From contig JAAZBR010000274.1 of NCBI GenBank assembly GCA_012513735.1, positions 1 to 5,212 of the forward strand: a stretch of 5,212 bases of DNA, written 5' to 3'. Positions 1 through 5,212 of this stretch are shown piece by piece. The DNA is from Clostridiales bacterium. Lineage in GTDB: Bacteria; Bacillota; Clostridia; Christensenellales; Aristaeellaceae. The notes below the pieces were generated by a model that saw only the letters and a program-made list of their open reading frames with translations, ran no database searches and had not been told where the DNA came from. Position numbers and translations under genes: made by a program. Numbering within the stretch: the first letter of the stretch is position 1; each line of letters starts with the position of its first letter.

Positions 1-1311
1 GCCTTCCGCCAAAAGGCCCAGACGCTGAACAGCGACCGCTTCTTTGAAGGCATCTACGTGGACGGGCAACCCATCGGCGGCATGCGCTTTGAGCAGGCGC
101 TGACCCAGCTCACACAGGCAGCCAGCCGGCAGCAGCCCCTGCGGCTGACGGTTGCCGTGGGAGAAAGCAGCTATACCCTGACCGAACAGGATCTGCCCGT
201 TGCACGCAACACACAAAGTGTGCTGCGGCGAGCCTGGGCCATCGGTCGCCAGGGCTTTCCGTGGATGATAGGCTCCGACAAAACGCCCTTTGAAATCCGC
301 TGGGAGCACACGCGCCAGACGTTGAGCAAGGGCGCCCAGATGCAGACCCTGGCCGGCTACGACCCCACGGACCTGCGGCAGCTGGCGCAGCGTATCGCCC
401 GGGAGAATACCTGGGATCCCCAGGACGCTATGCTGGCATCCTTTGACTATGGCACGCGCAGCTTTACCGTAACCCAGGACAGGCCTGGCCAGCGCGTGGA
501 CGAGGAAACCGTCTACCGTGCGCTGGCCGCCTCCCTGGATGCCGGGCGCTACCAGGACAGCATTCGCGTGCAGGGCGAGCAGATCGCCCCCCAACTGACC
601 TCCGTTGCACTGCAGAGCGGGCTGACCATGCTGTCCTCCTTCTCTACCCAGACTACCGGCGACCGGGACCGCAACACCAACATTTTGCTGGCCACCCATG
701 CCATCAGCGGCCAGGCCGTGTTGCCCGGCGAGACGTTTTCCTTTAACCGGGCCACCGGCGAGCGCACGGCGGACAAGGGGTACCGCATGGCGCCTGCCAT
801 CGCAGGCGGTATCACCTTTGACGAGATCGGGGGCGGAGTATGCCAGGTGTCCAGCACGCTGTTCAATGCGGCCGCCCTGGCGGGGATGCAGATTGTGGAA
901 CGCTCCCCCCACGCCTGGCCCAGCAGCTATGTGGACAAGGGGCTGGATGCCACCGTGAACTGGCCTAATCTGGACTTTGTATTCAAAAACACCGGACAGC
1001 ACCCCGTCTTCATTGTAGCCCAGTTTGAGGGGCGGCAGCTCAACGTAGCCCTGTATGGCCTGAAGCCGGAACAGGATGCACAGATCACCCTGGAAACCGA
1101 GCTGATATCCACCACCCACCCGCCCCGTGAACCCCAGTATGTGCAAAACCCCAACCTGCTGCCCGGCACCCAGCAGCAGACCAAGTCCGCGCGCACCGGC
1201 TATGTAGTGGATACCTACCGTGTCTGGTCGCGCAACGGGATGCCCTTCCAGAGGGAGAAGCTGTTCTCCTCCACCTACCGTATGGTGCAGCAGACCATTG
1301 AATACAACTGA
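1..1311 (+). CDS. VanW family protein with YoaR-type peptidoglycan-binding-like domain (5' partial)
   Basis: The reading frame is open from base 1, so the N-terminus (in this family usually a membrane anchor or signal peptide) lies outside the window; 436 codons are visible. Visible residues about 17-130 begin with GIYVDGQPIGGM, the typical opening of the YoaR/PG_binding_4 domain. A further stretch of that region follows at about 124-200 (DAML, then a G-x-R-V-D segment). The VanW domain runs from about 212 to 345 and carries the signature GGGVCQVSSTLFNA with its invariant cysteine at visible residue 281. A beta-rich tail of about 90 residues ends the protein, containing Y-x-V-D-T-Y-R and resembling the G5-like ends of related proteins. 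VanW proteins occur in vanB-type glycopeptide resistance clusters and widely in Gram-positive genomes; their biochemical role is not settled. An extracytoplasmic, cell-wall-associated role is inferred. Nothing here links it to actual vancomycin resistance, since no vanH/A/X-type genes are present. Confidence 0.93.
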   Translation, partial: AFRQKAQTLNSDRFFEGIYVDGQPIGGMRFEQALTQLTQAASRQQPLRLTVAVGESSYTLTEQDLPVARNTQSVLRRAWAIGRQGFPWMIGSDKTPFEIRWEHTRQTLSKGAQMQTLAGYDPTDLRQLAQRIARENTWDPQDAMLASFDYGTRSFTVTQDRPGQRVDEETVYRALAASLDAGRYQDSIRVQGEQIAPQLTSVALQSGLTMLSSFSTQTTGDRDRNTNILLATHAISGQAVLPGETFSFNRATGERTADKGYRMAPAIAGGITFDEIGGGVCQVSSTLFNAAALAGMQIVERSPHAWPSSYVDKGLDATVNWPNLDFVFKNTGQHPVFIVAQFEGRQLNVALYGLKPEQDAQITLETELISTTHPPREPQYVQNPNLLPGTQQQTKSARTGYVVDTYRVWSRNGMPFQREKLFSSTYRMVQQTIEYN

Positions 1312-1315
1312 GGGC

Positions 1316-1321
1316 AGGAGG
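1316..1321 (+). promoter_or_regulatory. Ribosome binding site AGGAGG of the TetR-family gene
   Basis: A perfect AGGAGG lies six bases before the ATG at 1328. It decides the start of the regulator gene: the frame is open further upstream (a possible start at about 1220), but that extension would lie inside the VanW gene and has no comparable site. Confidence 0.85.
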
Positions 1322-1327
1322 CAACCG

Positions 1328-2071
1328 ATGAAAAAGGGAGAGCGGCGCAAGGAGGAAATCCTGCAGACGGCATCTGATCTCTTTGCGCAAAAGGGTTATC
1401 TGCGCACCACGCTCAATGATATCATCAGCCAGATCGGCTGCTCCAAGGGCAGCTTCTACCATCACTTTGAAAGCAAGCTGCAGGTACTGCAGGCGCTGGC
1501 CAGCCAGCGTACCTTGAACGCTTACCAGACCTACGCCAGCGATATTCCCGATGATCCCCTTGAGCGCCTGAACCGCCTGCTGTACTACACCTGTCCCTTC
1601 CGGGCGGGGGAGGAGCAGTTCCTCTCCTCCCTGCTGGGGCTGGACCTGCAGCAGGAGGGGGCGGTCATCACCCAGCATGTCAGGGCCAGCCTGAAAAGCG
1701 GGTTCTATGCCGATGTGCTGGCTACCCTGGAGAAGCTGCGCGACCAGGGGACCGCCTTTTACACCAACGCCGCCCTGCCGGAGCTGCTGTGGGAAGCTCA
1801 TATGGCCTTCCTCACCGTGCTGACCCAGGAGGGCTGCCGCCTGGTGGTATCGGGGGGCACGCCGGCCAGCCGTGTCATCGAGATGCTTCATGCCATCCGC
1901 TTTCTATGGGAAAGGATGCTGGATATTCCCTATGGCACCATGGACATCCTGCCGGCAGAGGAACTGCTGCAAACACTGACAGCCGCAGTATCCGCCGTGG
2001 AGGGCGTGCAGCAGTTGCGGTTTGACACCGGATATGCCGCGCCTTGTCAACAGCTGCCGGGGACAGTATAA
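1328..2071 (+). CDS. TetR/AcrR family transcriptional regulator
   Basis: A 247-residue protein beginning MKKGERRKEEIL, the usual basic lead-in to the first helix of a TetR DNA-binding domain. The helix-turn-helix covers about residues 10-56: a TTLNDIISQIG helix, the turn, then the recognition helix and the hallmark SKGSFYHHFESK at 39-50. Residues about 57-247 form a divergent, mostly helical ligand-binding and dimerisation part; its ligand cannot be guessed. The protein is longer than the common 190-210 residues, with an extra tail after about 205. The gene starts 16 bases after the VanW stop, which suggests co-transcription. Its TAA stop at 2069-2071 overlaps the -10 box of the promoter for the next gene. 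TetR proteins often repress adjacent genes or their own operon; control of the hydrolase promoter is possible but unproven. Confidence 0.93.
   Translation: MKKGERRKEEILQTASDLFAQKGYLRTTLNDIISQIGCSKGSFYHHFESKLQVLQALASQRTLNAYQTYASDIPDDPLERLNRLLYYTCPFRAGEEQFLSSLLGLDLQQEGAVITQHVRASLKSGFYADVLATLEKLRDQGTAFYTNAALPELLWEAHMAFLTVLTQEGCRLVVSGGTPASRVIEMLHAIRFLWERMLDIPYGTMDILPAEELLQTLTAAVSAVEGVQQLRFDTGYAAPCQQLPGTV
2022..2050. promoter_or_regulatory. Possible operator: inverted repeat TTGACA-N17-TGTCAA
   Basis: Perfect 6-base arms TTGACA (2022-2027) and TGTCAA (2045-2050) are separated by 17 bases. The right arm covers most of the -35 box of the promoter at 2044-2072. A dyad of about 29 bases over a -35 region is a plausible repressor site, and the nearest candidate regulator is the TetR protein encoded in the same stretch. 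However, the arms are short, the spacer shows no clear symmetry, and the sequence also codes for the end of that regulator, so chance is a real alternative. Confidence 0.25.
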
Positions 2072-2072
2072 T
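2044..2072 (+). promoter_or_regulatory. Sigma-A type promoter inside the 3' end of the TetR gene
   Basis: The -35 box TTGTCA (2044-2049, five of six consensus bases) is separated by exactly 17 bases from a perfect -10 box TATAAT (2067-2072). Transcription would start near 2079-2081, giving a leader of about 20 bases that contains the GGGAGG at 2091-2096 and then the ATG at 2101. It would drive the CHAP hydrolase gene and probably the GMP-synthase-like gene after it. Because the ATG at 2071 lies within the -10 box and the TTG at 2044 within the -35 box, neither could be used on this transcript, which independently supports the start at 2101. Called from sequence match only. Confidence 0.7.
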
Positions 2073-2090
2073 GCAGAGTGGTCATTTGTG

Positions 2091-2096
2091 GGGAGG
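2091..2096 (+). promoter_or_regulatory. Ribosome binding site GGGAGG deciding the start of the CHAP gene
   Basis: GGGAGG ends four bases before the ATG at 2101, slightly close but strong. The alternative in-frame ATG at 2071 has only a weak GGGGA at 2059-2063 before it. A start at 2101 also puts the hydrophobic signal peptide directly at the N-terminus. Confidence 0.75.
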
Positions 2097-2100
2097 AAAC

Positions 2101-3015
2101 ATGAAGGCTACACTTGCCCTGGTTGCAGCGCTTTTGTTTCTGTTTATGCCTGCTGCCCGGGGAGGGGAACTACCAGTGGCCCAGTTGATTGAGCCTGCCT
2201 ATCCGGTGCAAGAGCGAGTGCAATGGGTGTTGGACATCGCAGCCGAGGAGCTGGGCTACACCGAGCAACGGGGTGGTGTCACCAAATACGGCCAGTGGGC
2301 CGGTGACCCCAAGGCAGAGTGGTGTGCCGAGTTTTTATGCTGGGTGGTAGACCAGGCCGACCAGCGCCACGGCACCCGGATGCTGACCACCCTGTTCCCC
2401 CGCTATGGCGGCACCAACACCGGGCGGGACTGGTTTTTGCGCGAGGGGCGCTACATCGCCCGCAAGGGCTTTGTCAGCGACTGGGGCAGCCAGTGGTACC
2501 GGGGCAGCAGCGTCACCATGGAGCGTAACAGCTACATCCCCCAGCCGGGCGACTGGGTGTTCTTCTCCTACGGCTCCACGGGAGACACTTCCCATGTGGC
2601 CATGGTGGAGAGCGCCTGGCGGCAGCCAGACGGACAGGTGCTGGTACAGGTGCTGGAGGGCAACAACCCCAGCGCCGTAACCCGGGTGCGCTACCCGCTG
2701 GACGACTGGCGCATCCAGGGCTACGGTACCGTACGGGATCTGGCCGATATCGTACTGCGCATGGGCCTGCGGGGCAAAAAGGTCAGCGGCCTGCAGCAGC
2801 GGCTGGTACAGGTGGCGCTGCTCAACCAGGAGGATGTCACCGGGCACTACAGCCAGCGTACCTCCGACGCCATCAAGGCCTTCCAGCAGATAGCAGGCTA
2901 CCCCACCACCGGGATTGCCAACCAGAAGACCCAGCTTGCGCTGGAGGAGTATGCTGCCGGCTACAAGCTGCGGCACAGCTCATTCTGGGTGGTGAGCGAG
3001 CCCACGGCTCCCTGA
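2101..3015 (+). CDS. Secreted CHAP-type (NlpC/P60-like) cell wall hydrolase with C-terminal peptidoglycan-binding domain
   Basis: A 304-residue protein. Residues 1 to about 21 look like a signal peptide: Lys2, a hydrophobic core at 4-16, then PAARGG; the cleavage site is not certain. The catalytic domain covers about 35-215. Its probable nucleophile is Cys75 in AEWCAEFLCW, the base is His165 in TSHVAMVE, and the third polar residue is Glu186 or Asn188 in LEGNN. The order Cys, His, E/N and the PGDWVFF strand before the His are typical of CHAP amidase/endopeptidase folds. Residues about 216-285 form a PG_binding_1-like domain (GLRGKKVSGLQQRL, then T-x-x-A-I-K-A-F-Q), which anchors such enzymes to peptidoglycan. 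The likely role is cutting or remodelling the organism's own cell wall outside the membrane; amidase versus endopeptidase activity cannot be told apart. The gene has its own predicted promoter at 2044-2072 and is followed after 10 bases by the next gene. Confidence 0.88.
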   Translation: MKATLALVAALLFLFMPAARGGELPVAQLIEPAYPVQERVQWVLDIAAEELGYTEQRGGVTKYGQWAGDPKAEWCAEFLCWVVDQADQRHGTRMLTTLFPRYGGTNTGRDWFLREGRYIARKGFVSDWGSQWYRGSSVTMERNSYIPQPGDWVFFSYGSTGDTSHVAMVESAWRQPDGQVLVQVLEGNNPSAVTRVRYPLDDWRIQGYGTVRDLADIVLRMGLRGKKVSGLQQRLVQVALLNQEDVTGHYSQRTSDAIKAFQQIAGYPTTGIANQKTQLALEEYAAGYKLRHSSFWVVSEPTAP

Positions 3016-3025
3016 AAGGACGACT

Positions 3026-4492
3026 ATGCAAGACATGCTGCTGATCCTCAACTTTGACAGCCGATATGCCAGCACCGTGGCCATGAAGCTGCGCGCTGAG
3101 CGGATCGACTGCCGCATCCTGCCGGGGGACACCCCCTTTGAAAAGGTGGTGGCTCAGGGCGCTTTGGGCCTGGTGCTGGCAGGCGGTGTCACGGGAGAGA
3201 TCCCCGAAACGCTGGATGGCCGGCTGCTGTCGGCAGGTCTTCCCGTGCTGGCGCTGGGCGACCCGGCCCTGGGGTTGGTGTCGCTGCTGGGCGGCAGCCT
3301 GGGCCCCATCGAATCCATGGAGGAGCCGCTGACCGTGCGTTTCCAGCCCTCCCGGGTAACGGAGGGCATTGGCGAAAGCGAGCGCCTGGTGCCCATGCTG
3401 CGCAGCATGCTGCTGTCCGACGACCTGCAGTCCCTGGCCATGGCAGAGGAGCATGTGATCGGCTTCATGCACAGCGAACTGCCCATCCTGGGCTTCTCCT
3501 TCCAGCTGGAATCCAACGACCCGGACGGCATGAGCATGCTGATGCGCTTTGCCCAGGATGTGTGCGGCTGCAGCGCCTGGCTGACAGACAACGCCTTTAT
3601 CAACAGCACCCGGGACGGGATCGCCGCAGCGGTGGGCGATGGCCGTGCGCTGTGCGCCATGACCGGCGGGCTGGACAGCGGCGTAGCTGCCATGCTGGCC
3701 CACCGGGCGCTGGGCAACCGGCTGCAGTGTGTGTTCATCGACACCGGCCTGCTCAGAGAAAACGAGGCAGCGGAGTTTCTGGCCTATTATGAGCGCACGC
3801 TGGGCATGCAGATCATGCGGATCAACGCGCAGGACCGCTTTCTGGAAGCGCTGAAGGGCGTCACGCATCATACGGAAAAAGCCGTCATCATTGCCGATGT
3901 CTATCATCAGGTGCTGCAGGAAACCGCCTTGAAGATGCCCCATCAGGCGCTGATCCGCGGCACCAGCGCCAATGATGTGCTGAACACCGGCGACGGCTAC
4001 AACAGCCTGGCCATCGCCTCCCAGGCGCCCCTGATCGAACCCCTGCGGGAGCTGTTCAAGGAAGAGATCCGCCACATCGGCGAATCCCTGGGCATGCCCC
4101 CGGAGATTTACCAGGCCCAGCCCTTCCCTGGTACCGGCCTGGCCCTGCGGGTGCTGGGCGAAGCCACCGCCGAGCGCTTGGACATCCTGCGGCGGGTAGA
4201 TGCCATCTTTCGTGAGGAAATCCGGGAGGCCGGTCTGCAGCGTCGGCTGTGGAAATATTTTGCGGTGCTTTATCACCTGCAGCATGAGTCGGACAGCGAA
4301 GCCCTGGCCGTTGCGCTGCGCGCCGTCACCGTGGGTAGTGTAGGCGGCAAAACAAGGGTGCTGCCCGCCCGGCTGCCCTACGACCTGCAGGAGCGGGTGA
4401 GCGAACGCATCCTGCAGGAATATCCCCATCTTCTGCGGATAGTCAACGACATCACGCCGGGAGCCAGCTACGCAGAAATCGAGTTGCGTTGA
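3026..4492 (+). CDS. GMP synthase-like ATP-pyrophosphatase with degenerate glutaminase domain
   Basis: A 488-residue protein with the full GuaA layout: class I glutamine amidotransferase-like domain (1 to about 175), linker with DVCGCSAW (178-185), ATP-PPase domain (about 195-375) and C-terminal dimerisation domain (about 376-488). AGGA at 3017-3020 precedes the ATG by five bases. The P-loop is TGGLDSGV (213-220), followed by CVFIDTGLLRENEA (235-248), both closely GuaA-like. LIEPLRELFKEEIR (336-349), PFPGTGL (366-372), RVLGE and LRAV/LPYDL also match. The glutaminase triad is lost: Gly78 stands where the nucleophilic Cys is expected, and Gln160 replaces the His in the G-x-x-F-H-P-E motif, though Glu162 remains. 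XMP-contact motifs of true GMP synthases (SHHNVGG, the VGVMGD loop, the C-terminal K-P-P-A-T-I-E) are not seen. It should therefore bind ATP and adenylate some substrate, but glutamine-dependent GMP synthesis is unlikely. Its substrate is unknown. E. coli GuaA is longer, at 525 residues. Confidence 0.85.
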   Translation: MQDMLLILNFDSRYASTVAMKLRAERIDCRILPGDTPFEKVVAQGALGLVLAGGVTGEIPETLDGRLLSAGLPVLALGDPALGLVSLLGGSLGPIESMEEPLTVRFQPSRVTEGIGESERLVPMLRSMLLSDDLQSLAMAEEHVIGFMHSELPILGFSFQLESNDPDGMSMLMRFAQDVCGCSAWLTDNAFINSTRDGIAAAVGDGRALCAMTGGLDSGVAAMLAHRALGNRLQCVFIDTGLLRENEAAEFLAYYERTLGMQIMRINAQDRFLEALKGVTHHTEKAVIIADVYHQVLQETALKMPHQALIRGTSANDVLNTGDGYNSLAIASQAPLIEPLRELFKEEIRHIGESLGMPPEIYQAQPFPGTGLALRVLGEATAERLDILRRVDAIFREEIREAGLQRRLWKYFAVLYHLQHESDSEALAVALRAVTVGSVGGKTRVLPARLPYDLQERVSERILQEYPHLLRIVNDITPGASYAEIELR

Positions 4493-4509
4493 GCCCGCAG
4501 CATCCATTT

Positions 4510-4536
4510 ATGCCAAAGGCCTTCCTTTGGCATTTT
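4510..4536 (+). terminator. Hairpin with short T tract: weak Rho-independent terminator or attenuator
   Basis: A perfect 9-bp stem, TGCCAAAGG (4511-4519) with CCTTTGGCA (4524-4532), extended by one A-T pair (4510/4533), closes over a 4-base CCTT loop. It is followed by only four T (4533-4536). It lies in the 58-base gap after the GMP-synthase-like gene. The short T tract and the ribosome binding site just four bases further on suggest incomplete termination, so the GNAT gene may receive read-through transcription. Confidence 0.6.
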
Positions 4537-4550
4537 CAAGAGGAGAAACC

Positions 4551-5212
4551 ATGCGCCTGTCACACCCGACCGCCCCTTATCAGGGAATTCCCCCTCAGAA
4601 TGTTTTTTTTGCAGCCAATGACCGGCTGGTACAGCTTGGCCTCGGCTTTGTTGTGCTGTCTATGAACAGCGAGATGTACCCGGAGAAGCCGCTGGAGATT
4701 TACGTGTATATCGCTTCTCAGCCCTCCGCCCGGGATCTGCTGCTGGGGGCATTGCTGGGTCGCGCAGACCAAATGCGCGCTCAGTTTCCCCACCTGAAGG
4801 GGCGCATCTATACCGAGCTGCTACCCACCGAATGGGAAATGCTCAACTTCTACAACCGCAACGGCTTTCAAAATGCCGATGCCCAGGAGGAGCACATCTT
4901 TCCCCTGCCCTCCCTCCCGCCCCAAACGCCCATGGGTTGTCAATTTGCCTCTGTACCCCTGGGCAGCATGCAGGAGCAACAGGCTTTTCTGCAACGCCTG
5001 AATATGTACCGAATGACAGCCATTACACCCGACTTTTTAACCCTGCAGATGCAGCAGCCCTTTTTTATGGCACTGGGCTTCTACCGGGCTGGCCAGCCCC
5101 TGTGTGAAGGCCTGTTCACGGGTTCCCATCCGGACAGCGCGGCCCTGGTGATGCTGTATACCCGGCAGGAATACCGCCGCAAGGGGATGGCCCGGTCGCT
5201 GATCCTCAGCGC
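4551..5212 (+). CDS. Probable two-domain GNAT family acetyltransferase (3' partial)
   Basis: The frame is open from the ATG at 4551 to the window end: 220 complete codons and no stop. AGGAG at 4541-4545, five bases before the ATG, supports the start. The N-terminal half (about 1-120) shows GNAT-like features: a strand-rich beginning and LNFYNRNGF at 98-106, matching the conserved end of a GNAT fold, but no clear acetyl-CoA loop (R/Q-x-x-G-x-G/A). The second half begins around 125 and does carry that loop: YTRQEYRRKGMARSLIL at 203-219, with R-R-K-G-M-A as the pyrophosphate-binding turn. FYRAGQPLCEGLFTG (177-191) resembles the preceding beta-hairpin. This suggests a tandem GNAT in which the C-terminal copy binds acetyl-CoA. 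The acceptor is unknown. No convincing promoter is seen in the 58-base gap, so expression probably depends on read-through past the hairpin at 4510-4536. A tract of eight T lies at codons 18-20. Confidence 0.8.
   Translation, partial: MRLSHPTAPYQGIPPQNVFFAANDRLVQLGLGFVVLSMNSEMYPEKPLEIYVYIASQPSARDLLLGALLGRADQMRAQFPHLKGRIYTELLPTEWEMLNFYNRNGFQNADAQEEHIFPLPSLPPQTPMGCQFASVPLGSMQEQQAFLQRLNMYRMTAITPDFLTLQMQQPFFMALGFYRAGQPLCEGLFTGSHPDSAALVMLYTRQEYRRKGMARSLILS

Noticed and set aside
1..1311. Vancomycin resistance determinant.
   Set aside because: VanW-domain proteins are widespread outside resistance clusters, and no van ligase, dehydrogenase, dipeptidase or two-component genes are visible.
1220..1327. 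Upstream extension of the TetR frame to a start near 1220.
   Set aside because: It would overlap the VanW gene by about 90 bases and adds residues unlike the family, whereas the ATG at 1328 has a perfect AGGAGG and yields the standard TetR N-terminus.
1085..1891. Antisense open frame of 268 codons across the VanW end and the TetR gene.
   Set aside because: It lies opposite two well-supported genes and shows no recognisable domain.
2022..2027. TTGACA as a perfect -35 box.
   Set aside because: No -10-like sequence lies 16-18 bases downstream (2045-2050 reads TGTCAA); the TTGTCA at 2044 pairs correctly with TATAAT instead.
2044..2100. Alternative in-frame starts of the hydrolase at TTG 2044 or ATG 2071 (the latter overlapping the TetR stop as TAATG).
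   Set aside because: Both put polar residues before the signal peptide, have weak or no ribosome binding sites, and lie inside the predicted -35 and -10 boxes. Translational coupling at 2071 on a read-through transcript cannot be fully excluded.
3026..4492. Annotation as ordinary guaA, glutamine-hydrolysing GMP synthase.
   Set aside because: The overall match is clear, but the glutaminase Cys and His and the XMP-binding motifs are missing, so the gene symbol and reaction should not be transferred.
2873..4507. A very long antisense open frame (544 codons) opposite the GMP-synthase-like gene and the end of the hydrolase gene.
   Set aside because: The sense strand encodes a clearly recognisable GuaA-like protein with conserved motifs. 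The antisense frame is an effect of GC-rich codon use, its translation is rich in Gln, His and Gly without known domains, and it spans two real genes.
4493..4550. Separate promoter for the GNAT gene (for example TTGCGT at 4484 with TTTATG at 4507).
   Set aside because: The -10 candidate matches only half of the consensus and overlaps the hairpin stem.

Overview
The window is GC-rich (about 60% by eye) and densely coded. All five genes lie on the + strand, each behind a strong AGGAGG-type ribosome binding site, with gaps of 10 to 58 bases. The gene content (VanW/YoaR-type envelope protein, TetR regulator, secreted CHAP hydrolase with a peptidoglycan-binding domain) and the Shine-Dalgarno style suggest a high-GC member of the Clostridia (Bacillota), perhaps a gut Oscillospirales-like organism. 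That assignment is inference; no rRNA or other phylogenetic marker is present.

Layout: (1) bases 1-1311, the 3' part of a VanW-family protein whose N-terminus lies upstream of the window; (2) 1328-2071, a TetR-family regulator starting 16 bases later, probably on the same transcript; (3) a near-consensus sigma-A promoter (TTGTCA, 17 bases, TATAAT) buried in the last codons and stop of the regulator gene; (4) 2101-3015, a secreted CHAP/NlpC-P60-type cysteine hydrolase with a C-terminal peptidoglycan-binding domain; (5) 3026-4492, a full-length homologue of GMP synthase (GuaA architecture) with a degenerate glutaminase triad and without the recognisable XMP-binding motifs, though the ATP-pyrophosphatase core is kept; (6) a short hairpin with a weak T tract at 4510-4536; (7) 4551 to the window end, an open-ended gene for an apparent double-GNAT acetyltransferase.

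How they fit together: the first three genes concern the cell envelope and its regulation. The promoter before the hydrolase gene probably drives hydrolase plus GMP-synthase-like gene as a bicistron, with partial read-through past the hairpin into the GNAT gene. The most notable item is the GMP-synthase-like protein. It looks like an ATP-PPase that still could adenylate a carbonyl substrate, but probably not XMP and probably not using glutamine as a nitrogen donor. Its substrate cannot be read from the sequence. No mobile elements, CRISPR arrays, tRNA or rRNA genes were seen, and no stretch over 300 bases lacks a gene.
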